Source: Tubiluchus corallicola (taxonomy: Eukaryota > Priapulida > Priapulimorpha > Priapulimorphida > Tubiluchidae). Taken from it: a stretch of DNA of 55,000 nucleotides. The first letter of the stretch is position 1. The number at the start of each line of letters is the position of its first letter. The stretch spans positions 1-55,000 of the forward strand of contig JAQGDQ010001022.1 in assembly GCA_030141605.1 (NCBI GenBank). Reading direction: 5' to 3'. This document shows, piece by piece, positions 45,930-55,000 of this stretch. The position numbers were made by a program, and so were the translations under genes. The notes below the pieces were generated by a model. That model did not search any database, was not told where the DNA came from, and saw only the letters and a program-made list of their open reading frames with translations.

Positions 45930-47215
45930 TTATGTGTTGCAGGTACAAATGTCTTGCTCCATTCCCCCTTCCCAGGTAGACTGTAGTAATATGAGCTAGA
46001 CTACTTTTCTACTCTTACATTTTATGCCACAACACGTGAGACTGTAGTATTATGAGCTAGACTACTTTTCTACTCTTACATTGTATGCCACAATACGGTA
46101 GACTGTAGTATTATGAGCTAGACTACTTTTCTACTCTTACATTGTATGCCACAATACGTTGGACTGTAGTATTATGAGCTAGACTACTTTTCTACTCTTA
46201 CATTGTATGCCACAATACGTTAGACTGTAGTATTACGAGCTAGACTACTTTTCTACTCTTACATTGTATGTCACAATACGTTAGACTGTAGTATTATGAG
46301 CTAGACTACTTTTCTACCCTTACATTGTATGCCACAATACGTTGGACTGTAGTAATATGAGCTAGACTATTTTTCTACTCTTACATTGTATGCCACAATA
46401 CGTTGGACTGTAGTAATATGAGCTAGACTACTTTTCTACTCTTACATTGTATGCCACAATACGTTGGACTGTAGTAATATGAGCTAGACTACTTTTCTAC
46501 TCTTACATTGTATGCCACAATACGTTGAACTGTAGTAATATGAGCTAGACTACTTATATACTCTTACATTGTATGCCACAATACGTCAGACCGTAGTATT
46601 ATGAGCTAGACTACTTTTCTACTGTTACATTGTATAGGCAAAACTTGTTATGTACGCACGTCTCTGTTGTGTTTAAAATTTGACCTGTGATTAGGCTGCA
46701 ACTGGCTGACCTTTTGCTGACATTTTGGCATTTCTGAACTCAATATTGGACCAATAATTTATTTATGAATTTTAGCTTTCTAGTCTAGTTTAGTACTCTG
46801 CAAAATGTATTTTTCTAGTACGTATTTCAGTAATTCTGTTTTTTTAGTTTATTTGACATTTATACATGTATTAAAATTGTATTAAAGAAAGAATAAGCAG
46901 GCGCATGCGCACTTACGCTGATTCTATAAGACATAAAAAGATGCACAAAAATAAAATTTATAAAAACAATTCCCTAAAATTGAATATTTCTCATTAAAAA
47001 GCTCCTAATAAAATGTACCTAAATATGAATTACGTACTATATACAACACGTTTTATACAATAATACGATTTGGAGAGAACCAATTACGCCAATGTAGATA
47101 TAATAGTTGTAGCTAACCAGTATAATTACGTAATAATTTTGTAGACTAGAGCAAATTTGTATTTTTTGCAGAATAAACAACTTAGCTATGTAAACGCAAC
47201 ACTGGTTTGAGCGCG
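45930..47215 (+). repeat. Interspersed repeat R3, copy 1 (expanded)
   Basis: Starts GCAGGTACAAATGTCTTG, contains the 61-bp array, then AACTTGTTATGTACGCACGT, CTCAATATTGGACCAATAA and TTTGAGCG near the end, all colinear with 51186-51565. About 280 bp near 46830-47110 has no counterpart in copy 2. Confidence 0.8.
45978..46640. repeat. 61-bp satellite inside R3, about 11 copies
   Basis: The unit is GACTGTAGTATTATGAGCTA, GACTACTTTTCTACTCTTAC and ATTGTATGCCACAATACGTT. Copy 2 of R3 at 51225-51310 has only about one unit, so the array arose after the two copies separated. Confidence 0.95.
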
Positions 47216-47580
47216 TGCGCTATAATATGTATTAATTGTTATACGTATTATCGTAAATATAGGCCTGTTGGCCTGTGATTTTCTTTCTATAAAATATAAT
47301 GGGTCGATGGTTGTTCAAAACACTTTATGACAGCGTTGGAAAAGTAGCTAAACCCAATTGTATATTTTTTTCATAAGATAATATGCTTTTAAGCATTTCT
47401 CCTTCAATTTAATTGAACTTTGACTAAACGCGCGAAGACCAAACAATTCTATACCAAAAATTCTTGAAACATAATACTAGCCCTTCAGCATTTTGGACTG
47501 GAAACTATTTAAATAAACTACATGAACTATAAATTTCATTTCACACATCAAAAAATACAATATCAAACACATGAATAAAC
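47216..47580. other. AT-rich DNA, no gene seen
   Basis: Possibly the 3'UTR of the minus-strand LINE whose hairpin follows at 47606. Confidence 0.35.
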
Positions 47581-47700
47581 TTTAAATAAAATAATTTGAG
47601 TAGTGCGAGGTGAGTGTACGACCATACGGTCATTAACACACTCACCTTACTTAAATGAAAAAAATGATTATAGTCATGCATGCTGCTGTAGATAACTTAA
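47581..47700 (-). mobile_element. LINE-type 3'UTR hairpin (instance 4)
   Basis: At 47609-47647 AGGTGAGTGT pairs with ACACTCACCT, with an inner GACC/GGTC stem around ATAC. The plan equals that at 40289 but the outer stem has a different sequence. About 35 bases further right is TGCTGCTGTAGATAAC, shared with the 40.3-kb locus. Confidence 0.6.
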
Positions 47701-48086
47701 TGTAAATAAGGATGAAGTAAATGATGTAATAATAGCAATGGTATAAGAGCAATAAACCTGAAAGATGAGAAAGGAAAACATAATATGTAATTACGACTTT
47801 GAGTGAGCCTTAAAGAGTGAAATTTTTTTTAAATAGTTACGAATATGAATTATGTGATTATCTGTCAATGTACCACTTACTTGTATTACAATGCACCATA
47901 TTGCTTACTTGTATATACGATGTTATACATATACACATATATGTACCCAAATTTAAGTGGGGGAGAAGAGATTCAATTGTACATTATACTTGTAGTAATA
48001 ACTATAATTGTATAGAACATTTAAATATAATTGATGGTAGTAATGCAGCCATCAAAATGCATCAGCGAAAGAAATTATTAATGTTT

Positions 48087-48335
48087 TTATGGCTGTAGTA
48101 ATGCCTTTAAAGTTTTCTTCAGTATTTTGATCTGGTTGGTAGAATCTTTTGCAGTTTTCTTTACATCTGGTGCTATAATACTGGTCCCTGTGTACGAAAC
48201 TGACATGCAATTAATAAATGGCTTCATTAGCGTGGAAACTCGTGGAAAATCTGGGTCGTAGAACACGCCCTTGGTAAAGTAACTCTGATCTTGCAGAGTC
48301 TGCAAACCGTTATTTTTCTGTTCAAATGACATCAA
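48087..48335 (-). other. Unassigned 82-codon frame
   Basis: The minus frame has protein-like composition (GVFYDPDFPRVSTLM, then SIIAPDVKKTAKDS) but no domain I know and no splice support. Confidence 0.2.
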
Positions 48336-48369
48336 TCATTACAAATACATTAACAACATCAGCAAACCA

Positions 48370-48870
48370 TTCCAGAATAACAGATTTACCTTTTTTCCAA
48401 ATCCTATCGTTAATTCCAGAACAAGCAATCTAAAACAAATTAGTACAAATACCCACTATGGAACGAACTCTGTAATCAAACAAGCAATTCTACTTTGGAA
48501 TTCTCTACCATAACAGGTTAAACAAATCAAGTCCCTATCAGCATTTAAATCACTAATATTAACCAGATATGAAATACCATCACACCAGCACGACAACATA
48601 CATACTAATTCAGAATTTATATATCCGCGGCCATATTAATTAAATCATAGTTTTTCATTTTTTGTGCATAGTTGTAAATATGTTTGATTTTATTCGTCGT
48701 TACTTTCCATTACTGCACAGTAGTTTAGATTGCACTGACGCATTTGCCTTTAGCAGTGTAAGTTTTTATTAACTAACACTGACTGATCATCTCTGTAAAA
48801 TTTTTATCAGTGATTATCAATGTATTTTAATGGCAAATAAAGATTATTATATATATATATATATATATTA
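48370..48870 (+). pseudogene. LINE RT C-terminal remnant with (AT)n tail
   Basis: The + strand reads FPNPIVNSR, then NTHYGTNSVIKQAILLWNSL and KSLSAFKSLI, the LINE C-terminal pattern (YGxxSixxxa..LWNsLP...s..sFK..L), with stops in between. The 3' end is AATAAAG then (AT)n, a LINE 3' tail. Confidence 0.75.
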
Positions 48871-49439
48871 ATACAAGCGATAACATAAAAAAGTAGATTA
48901 CTCCCGAAAAAAGCCTCGAAAACAAAGTCGTACGCTCCCAGCAAATTGCATTACCTGGAATCAATTTGAGAACTCGAAAATATGGCGACTTTTTGCGAAA
49001 AATGATTTCTCCCTCTTCACAGCTGCAGCAGATATCCGGCTTTTTGCCTTCCCAATTTAACAACATATCTTTCCCGTTGGGCTTCCAGTGGTTTTGTCAA
49101 CAGAGCTGTGATTCAGTTTCACCAACAGTAGAACACGAAATTGAGTTCATGATGCCGATTTTGGTGGTGATGATGATGACGATGACGATGACGAAGATTG
49201 TGATAATCAGATGATGATTGTTTGTCATACAGAAATACAGTTTCATTCTTTCTATTTCGAAAAATTATCTAAAGAATTCAATTGGAACTGTACTATCTCA
49301 ATAAAAACTAAGTTAAGAGTCACGCAAGGTTCCGTCTTAGGACTGCTGTTCTTTCTGATACACATCAGTAACACAAATACACTTCACAATTTCGCGTTTG
49401 TGTCACTAGTTCTTCGCTCTTACATGCATTTTACCAGTC
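48871..49439. other. Intergenic DNA, no gene assigned
   Basis: A GATGAC microsatellite lies at 49168-49200. The frames on both strands at 48827-49214 lack splice and family support. Confidence 0.35.
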
Positions 49440-49890
49440 GCTAGTTCGACAGGCACAGCGCCTGCATTTCGGAAACTCGTTGAACAAAAAACAGGTGCTG
49501 TACCTTTCATTTCAGATGTGTTAGTTTGTGACGAATCACACACGTTCGACAACTCATGCGTGAGTACACCGATAAATTTGAAATTTGAATTTTTATCCTA
49601 AAAGTTTCCTAGCTTTAGTACAACAAACTAAACATCTTACAGTAGCACTGTACTTTAATTTTCGCTTTCAAAAACGCGTGCAGCATGCTTATGGAATATT
49701 TTTGCTATTGAAAATTATGTTAGTTTGTGATGTCAACAACAGTTGGGCTCGCCTGCCGTTAATTAACTTTTTAATCTATTATTTAATTATCAGAAATGCA
49801 TTTGCAGCATTAATTGTGTTAAAATGTATACTTTTATCGAATTTGAAAGCGAGGTAGATATGAGAAATCATCCTGTCTACTTTAATGCAG
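49440..49890 (+). mobile_element. MITE-like repeat R1, copy 5
   Basis: Colinear with copies 1 and 3 from CAGCGCCTGCATTTCGGAAA to the CATCCTGTCTACTTTAAT end. Non-coding; the 90-codon frame inside is a by-product. Confidence 0.8.
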
Positions 49891-50021
49891 GCGTAGCAAT
49901 TATAACCGTCACTCGTCTGGTCTCAAAGGCTTCCGAATTTCATCCCACACGTTACAAACTACACAGCTGACGTACGCAACGACTTTCTAGTTTCATCCCC
50001 CACACACAGTAAACGTAAAAA

Positions 50022-50222
50022 ATGAAATGGCGGCGCCTAGCATGTCATCAGTGGAAATGCTTTAACGGGATAATTCCAAGCCTAAACATTGCAGAGACGA
50101 GCTCTTTGGGATATTTGTTTACAGGAAAAACGGAAGCCGAGATAGCGACTGACAGATTTGAGCAGTATCGGTTCTACGCACTTAACAAACTGAAACGGGA
50201 GCGTTCCTGGTCCAGACTGTAA
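50022..50222 (+). CDS. Small hypothetical protein, 66 aa
   Basis: A + frame with start context AAAAAATGAAATGGCGGCG. The sequence includes TSSLGYLFTGKTEAEIATD and a basic, aromatic end (FEQYRFYALNKLKRERSWS). It is locally GC-richer and has a natural amino-acid mix, unlike AT-driven frames nearby. No family is recognised and no splice or poly(A) evidence was found, so it may equally be part of an old element. Confidence 0.25.
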   Translation: MKWRRLACHQWKCFNGIIPSLNIAETSSLGYLFTGKTEAEIATDRFEQYRFYALNKLKRERSWSRL

Positions 50223-50611
50223 AATGCTCAAAGCCAAAAGCAATAGAAACATACGTTTTTTGCCACATTATCCAAACGATCAAGTTGAACGATTCGGAAC
50301 GTGATCCCTCGTTGAAGCAACCGCCCATCATTACTTCTATTGACACGTTTAATAGTACGGAACGGTGCACGAAAATAGGTGACATAGTTAGATTATGAAA
50401 AGAAACACGTAACAAAGACAAACAGAAGATTTGTTTACCGTCGCAGTTACAACAACACAGGTACAGAGGCAACATACAAACAACAAACAACACGTAGGAT
50501 GACGTGTAAACAATGAAATCCCTCCCTAAAGCCGCCTGTGATTCCAATATTGTTGAAAAATTTCTTATAGCTTTCACTACAGTGAAATTCCAGTCTTACA
50601 GATTGGAAATT

Positions 50612-51087
50612 GAGACAGGTAGATGGAGTCGCCAACAGGTGGAAGACAGACTGTGTGAATGTGATCCTGTCCATGAGACAGGTAGATGGAGTCGCCAACC
50701 GGTGGAAAACAGACTGTGTGAATGTGATGGTGTCCATGAGACAGGTAGATGGAGTCGCCAACCGGTGGAAGACAGACCGTGTGAATGTGATGGTGTCCAT
50801 GAGACAGGTAGATGGAGTGTGGAAAACAGATTGTGTGAATGTGGTGCTGTCCATAAGACAGGTAGATGGAGTCGCCAACAGGTGGAAGACAGACTGTGTG
50901 AATGTGATCCTGTCCATGAGACAGGTAGATGGAGTCGCCAACTGGTGGAAAACAGACTGTGTGAATGTGGTGCTGTCCATGAGACAGGTAGATGGAGTCG
51001 CCAACTGGTGGAAAACAGACTGTGTGAATGTGGTGCTGTCCATGAGACAGGTAGATGGAGTGTGGAAAACAGACTGTGTGAATGTGA
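50612..51087. repeat. 63-bp minisatellite in a 243-bp higher-order repeat
   Basis: Eight units: three of 63 bp then one of 54 bp, repeated twice (243 bp each). The 54-bp unit lacks CGCCAACCG. All periods are multiples of three, so two + frames and several minus frames are open for about 170-220 codons. One + frame, starting at 50513, repeats a Cys-Glu-Cys-containing 21-residue unit (ETGRWSRQ..ENRLCEC). Coding is not supported by anything else. Confidence 0.93.
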
Positions 51088-51185
51088 TTGGCTGTCACAA
51101 TGTTGGCAGATTGTCATATTCGCATGGACTTCCGGTTCTTGGTGTTGTCCTTTTTTTCTATTAAGTTATATCTGTAGTTAAATAT

Positions 51186-51565
51186 ATTATCTTGCAGGTA
51201 CAAATGTTTTGGTCCATTACCCTTTTTCAAGGTAGTATGTGCATTAGAAGCTACAATATATTAGACTTTAGTTCAACAAGCTAGACTACTTTTTCTACTC
51301 TGACATTGTATAGGTGGAACTTGTTATGTACACACGTCTCTGTTACATTTAGAATTTGACTTATAATTATACTGCTACCTTTTACTGACATTCTGGCTTT
51401 TTCTCGACTCAATATTGGACCAACAATGTATGTATGCATTTTAGCTTTTTAGTGTAACGTAGTAATCTGTAGCACTTATTTTCTTGCACTTGTTTCAGTA
51501 GATTTGTAGAGGTAGTAATTGTAGACTACAGAAAATTTGTATTTTGCCAAATAAACTAACATAGA
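51186..51565 (+). repeat. Interspersed repeat R3, copy 2
   Basis: Unexpanded copy of R3: starts TTGCAGGTACAAATGTTTTG, with one 61-bp-type unit and the same downstream blocks. It lies just after the 63-bp array and about 70 bp from the 3' end of the minus-strand GPCR frame. Confidence 0.8.
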
Positions 51566-51635
51566 TATGGGAACGCAACTTTGGTTTGAGCGTATACATT
51601 ACATATTATATTTACTACTCGTTACTGAAGCTACC

Positions 51636-52697
51636 TCAGACCACTGAATCCGTCACCACTTCGCTATTACAAGTTACATGGCTGTTCACTTGTTGTCGAT
51701 TCAGTGATGAAACTGAGTCACTTGCTGACAGAGATGATGTACGAACTGCTGACGTGCATCTACCGCACAACATCGTTCTGAACGCGTAGCGAAAGTCTTT
51801 GTTCTTCCACGCGTAAATCAGCGGATTGACCAGAGAATTCGTCAAAACCAACAGGTACCCGACTCGCCTGATTGGTGCATAGAAGGGTTGCCAGGGCGTA
51901 GAGACGGTCACCACACACATTACGCTAAACGGCAGCCAGCAAGCCACGAACGTACCAACCACAATGAAGAGAATTTTGGCTGCTTTGTTGTTTTTCTTGA
52001 AAGTTTGCTCTTGCGATGCCTCGCTGTGTATCTGGCGCATGTGCTGCCGCGCGATTTTAAAAAGTTGCGAATACACGATCAACATGAACATGGCGATGAC
52101 GAAAAAGTTACAGCAAACGAAGTACAGCAGGCCCTCGTTCAACGTGAACTCCAACAAGCATAGAACGCCTTGGTAAAATTTGTGTTTGTAATGGACCCAA
52201 CAACTCACAAAAATCGAATAGCACCAGGTACAAGCGATGATAACTTTAATACGAAACGGTTTTATCAGCATCGGATATCTCAAGGGATAAGCAATAGCTA
52301 TGAATCGATCAATTGTAACAGTTAACAAAGTCATTATTGATTCCAACATCAGTATTATCAACATATTGTACATTAACAAGCAAACAGTTTTCGACAGCAT
52401 CTCAGGAATCGTGTACATTACAGACATCATCAGATGAATATATACTCCAGTTAAAGCATCGGTAACTGCCAGATTTGCCACGTAGATATTCGAGTAAGAC
52501 TGAAGTCGCTCGTACTTTAATATAGCAGCGATTACGAAGATGTTTGAGGATTCGATACAGAAGCCCAGAAGATTAAATAAGAAAAGATTCATTAGGATCT
52601 GGCTTCTTGGGGGTGCGTTAAAAGGGCTTGGCGAATTGACATCCTCTTCGAGTGTTGTGTTGTAAACAGTTGTTGCATTTTCGATCATTCTTTCCAT
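51636..52697 (-). CDS. Rhodopsin-class (class A) G protein-coupled receptor, intronless
   Basis: A 353-residue seven-helix receptor in one exon. Two N-glycosylation sites, NAT (7) and NTT (13), precede TM1 (about 36-61). Conserved landmarks: N52 in TM1, LAVTD (76-80) in TM2, C106 at the top of TM3, DRF (130-132) where most relatives have DRY, AIAYPLRY in loop 2, C180 in extracellular loop 2, CWLP (253-256) in TM6 and NPLIY (291-295) in TM7. Cysteines 311/314 could be palmitoylated, and the tail is Ser/Thr rich. The TM6/TM7 motifs are most like amine, adenosine or melanocortin-type receptors, but an acidic amine-binding residue in TM3 is not clear, so the ligand is unknown. The start at 52697 is the first Met after in-frame stops. 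No introns. Confidence 0.95.
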   Translation of the reverse strand: MERMIENATTVYNTTLEEDVNSPSPFNAPPRSQILMNLFLFNLLGFCIESSNIFVIAAILKYERLQSYSNIYVANLAVTDALTGVYIHLMMSVMYTIPEMLSKTVCLLMYNMLIILMLESIMTLLTVTIDRFIAIAYPLRYPMLIKPFRIKVIIACTWCYSIFVSCWVHYKHKFYQGVLCLLEFTLNEGLLYFVCCNFFVIAMFMLIVYSQLFKIARQHMRQIHSEASQEQTFKKNNKAAKILFIVVGTFVACWLPFSVMCVVTVSTPWQPFYAPIRRVGYLLVLTNSLVNPLIYAWKNKDFRYAFRTMLCGRCTSAVRTSSLSASDSVSSLNRQQVNSHVTCNSEVVTDSVV

Positions 52698-53424
52698 TGC
52701 AAACTGTCTCCTGCAGTATCAGAAGCTGTATTAATGCATTTGAATGACGAATTCTGTAGGGTTACTGTCGATACACTGTCGCTGATATGACAAATAGAAA
52801 TTACACTGCACTTTCGGGAAATTAATAATATAAGCGAGATCTTGCGCAAATTGCTGTTGAGTTTATCTGTTACAATTTCCGATCCTTCCCGAAAGGAAGT
52901 GCGCGCAAAATCTTAAGAGAGTTTTCTTATAAGTGTTGCTAGCCACGCAATTGTATTTTCGAAAAATCGTTTAACCAGGTAACGTCAATGACACGTACGA
53001 GGTTTGCTAAACTGCGTTGTTTTGTGTGGGTCCATTTCATTCGCGTGCAACCTGTTACTAGTAACACAATGCTAAACTAATTGACGAAGAAACTTCGAGA
53101 AATTATAAAGACAGAATTAGTCTCGCAAACTGAAGTGAAAATTAAGCTTTAGTTGAATGAGACATTGCTGAGAGTAAATTTCAGAAGTTTTTACAAGTAA
53201 GAAGAGCTGCTGTGCTAAAACCAGCAAAACTTGAACGACGTGCCTTTTCAACTGAAAGTAAAATGTCACTTTTTTCGATAAATAATCTTTCTGGAATTTT
53301 AGCCTGCTACGATTGAACTATTTATTACTGCAGATTTCATATTTGTTCTCAAAGACACAAGGACATTTATTAGGAAAATTGGTAAATTCTTAAACTCCCA
53401 ATTGTCTTTAAACCACAGTTAACC
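52698..53424. other. Upstream flank of the GPCR gene
   Basis: No further gene seen. This would hold the GPCR promoter or 5'UTR exons; I see no TATA box or splice acceptor I would defend. Confidence 0.4.
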
Positions 53425-53800
53425 ACCCACACCAGCATCACCACCAACATCACCACCAACCTCACCAACATCACCACCACCACCAACATTACCACCAACC
53501 TCACCAACATCACCTCCACCACCAACATCACAACCACCACCAACATCACCACCAACCATGCCAACATCACCACCACCACCAACATCACCAACATCACCAC
53601 CAATCACGCCAACATCACAACCACCACCAACATCACCACCAACCATGCCAACATCACCACCATCATCAACATCACCAACGTCATCACCAACCTCACCAAC
53701 ATCACCACCACCACCAACATCACCACCATCACCAACATCACCACCAACCACACGAACATCACCACCACCACCACCACCACCACCACCATCACCACCGCCG
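53425..53800. repeat. CAC/CAACAT-rich imperfect minisatellite
   Basis: CATCACCACCAACAT-type units of varying length. Frames on both strands (Pro/Thr/Ser, or Val/Gly/Asp) are by-products. Confidence 0.93.
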
Positions 53801-54024
53801 TTGTCATCGCATTTTTGTTCGTCATATTTTTCTTGAATATTGTCAACACTATTATCGCAGTCGCCTCATTTTTTTAATTTATATTAAATAAGTTTAAAAA
53901 GGCAAAGTCGATATTTGAACTTAATAAAATTCTTGCTAGAGATAACTATTTTCATCTGACTAAGACACAACGAATGTCAGAAATTTATAAACGTGAATGA
54001 CAACGATTAATATAAGCTTAATTA
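53801..54024. other. AT-rich spacer, no gene seen
   Basis: Unique sequence between the CAC repeat and the BEL/Pao remnant. Confidence 0.4.
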
Positions 54025-54390
54025 TTATCATACTGACTCGTCGTTTTTCCATAAATACCTGTCTCCACGAATGTACCTAGAGGAAGTGACATACCTGCCT
54101 TAAGAAGCAACAAAATGATTGGGAGCAAGTGGCTCTGGGTCCTTATGATCATTTGATACGGTGATAATAGGTCTACTATTTATTATACATTCGACGTGAC
54201 AAATCAGAGTACACAGAGACTCATCGTTAAGAATCTGTTCATCTGCAACCGATGCAATAACCTTCCTAATTGTACGAACCATCCTTTCCCATACACCCAC
54301 TTGATGCGATGCTGCATTGAAAATCCATTCGACTCCTCGTTGATGCAGTGCTTCCCCAATTTTGGACTGTAAGCAGCCGAACCCCGACTC
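54025..54390 (-). pseudogene. BEL/Pao retrotransposon integrase remnant
   Basis: The minus frame 54390-54100 encodes the C-terminal half of a BEL/Pao integrase: an IFNAASHQVGVWERMVR-type segment, then INSRPIITVSND and LAPNH, hallmark motifs of this group (GvWERmiRt.rk ... iINsRPlt.vs.dp.d.epLtPnh). A stop follows directly where the family usually continues. After a shift of frame, a LPLGTFVETG-type segment appears to about 54030. Only this piece remains; the N-terminal part, RT and LTRs are not visible. The 54450-55000 block abuts it, so truncation may have come from that insertion. Confidence 0.88.
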
Positions 54391-54449
54391 TCAAGTTCCT
54401 ACTGATGACTCCAAAAACCTGTATTTGTATTTGTTTTTTGTCTTCCTTA

Positions 54450-55000
54450 TTCCTTTCATAATATATTCCTTGCAAAATATTATAACTATACGTATACAAA
54501 ATTTCTCTCCATTAATACAAACTATTTTATGATTATAATTACACTCCTACAAAAATGAGAATATAATCACCTCTCAAAAAACTAAAACTGTAATATGTAA
54601 ACCTACTCCCATGACCTTCTTTCTCCAAACTGTTTTTTAGTGCTACCCTGTTCTTACTGACATACCTAACTTTTCCTTTTTCGCATTTATTACATAATTC
54701 TTTTCTCTCTAGTACAAACTACATATACTAACAAATGCCAGGTGCCACTTGCTGGTCGGCCGCTGCTTTGCGATATGCTTCAATACAACCTAAAGACGCG
54801 TGCTCGTATCTAACATAACCTCTGTGGTTATCGCATTTCTAGGACCAATTTTTACATTGGTTTTCATAAATAATAATAACGATGATGATAATGATGGTGG
54901 TGGTGATGATGATGATGGCGATGGCGAATGTGATGGTGATGGTGATGCTGATGATGATGATGATGGCGATGGCGATGATGATGGCAGTGATGGTGATGAT
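54450..55000 (-). repeat. Duplicated block R4, copy 2 (inverted)
   Basis: The reverse complement of 54450-54870 matches 7350-7780 almost base for base, and 54870-55000 is the corresponding ATG/GTG tract. Homology fades at about 54440. The block runs out of the window on the right. Confidence 0.9.

Noticed and set aside
48827-49066. Possible exon 2 of Ly6-B (Cys-Cys-Ser-Cys segment before a GTAATG donor in phase 1)
   Set aside because: The donor phase fits, but the cysteine spacing does not match CxxC...DPF...C...C and no acceptor lies upstream within the open frame.
49585-49857. 90-codon frame resembling the minus-strand frame at 24805-25074
   Set aside because: The similarity is shared R1 repeat DNA; frames are short and disrupted in the other copies.
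51888-52176. Two + strand frames within the GPCR
   Set aside because: Antisense shadows of the conserved GPCR frame.

Overview
The window looks like AT-rich, intron-bearing genomic DNA of a bilaterian animal. I read a terminal exon of a Distal-less (Dlx) homeobox gene split at homeodomain codons 44/45, a three-exon Ly6/uPAR gene with phase-1 introns, a convergent partial Ly6 paralogue, and an intronless rhodopsin-class GPCR. The density of satellites, LINE fragments, BEL/Pao debris and hAT-like MITEs resembles marine invertebrate (perhaps molluscan or other lophotrochozoan) genomes. That assignment is inference; no species is identifiable.

Layout. 1-3170: end of a Dlx gene on the + strand (intron, last coding exon 1434-1916, 3'UTR). 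3520-6990: pentanucleotide and tetranucleotide satellites, then the upstream region of the Ly6 gene. 6992-30337: a Ly6/uPAR-domain GPI-anchored protein gene on +, with coding exons 6992-7055, 14972-15112 and 30120-30337. These join into one 140-residue protein holding the canonical ten cysteines. Its two introns (7.9 and 15 kb) carry many satellites (34-, 36- and 95-bp units plus tri-, tetra- and pentanucleotides), MITEs, an inverted LINE pair and two LTR copies. 30455-39455: repeat-derived DNA with a complete 500-bp hAT MITE. 39456-39670: last exon of a second Ly6 gene on the minus strand. 39671-51600: LINE fragments, satellites and a solo LTR. 51636-52697: the GPCR on minus. 53425-55000: CAC-rich repeat, BEL/Pao integrase remnant and an inverted near-identical copy of the 7.1-7.8 kb block.

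Only Dlx, Ly6-A, the Ly6-B exon and the GPCR are genes I can defend. They do not form a pathway; they are a developmental transcription factor, cell-surface three-finger proteins and a membrane receptor that happen to be neighbours. The most interesting signals are in the repeats: a ~370-bp LTR family with heat-shock-element arrays just upstream of its TATA box; one of those LTRs splitting a reading frame that stays open when the insertion is ignored; several LINE 3' regions with one hairpin plan but different stem sequences; satellites seeded inside mobile elements; and a 47-kb inverted pair of nearly identical blocks placed as if by inverted duplication of the Ly6 locus.
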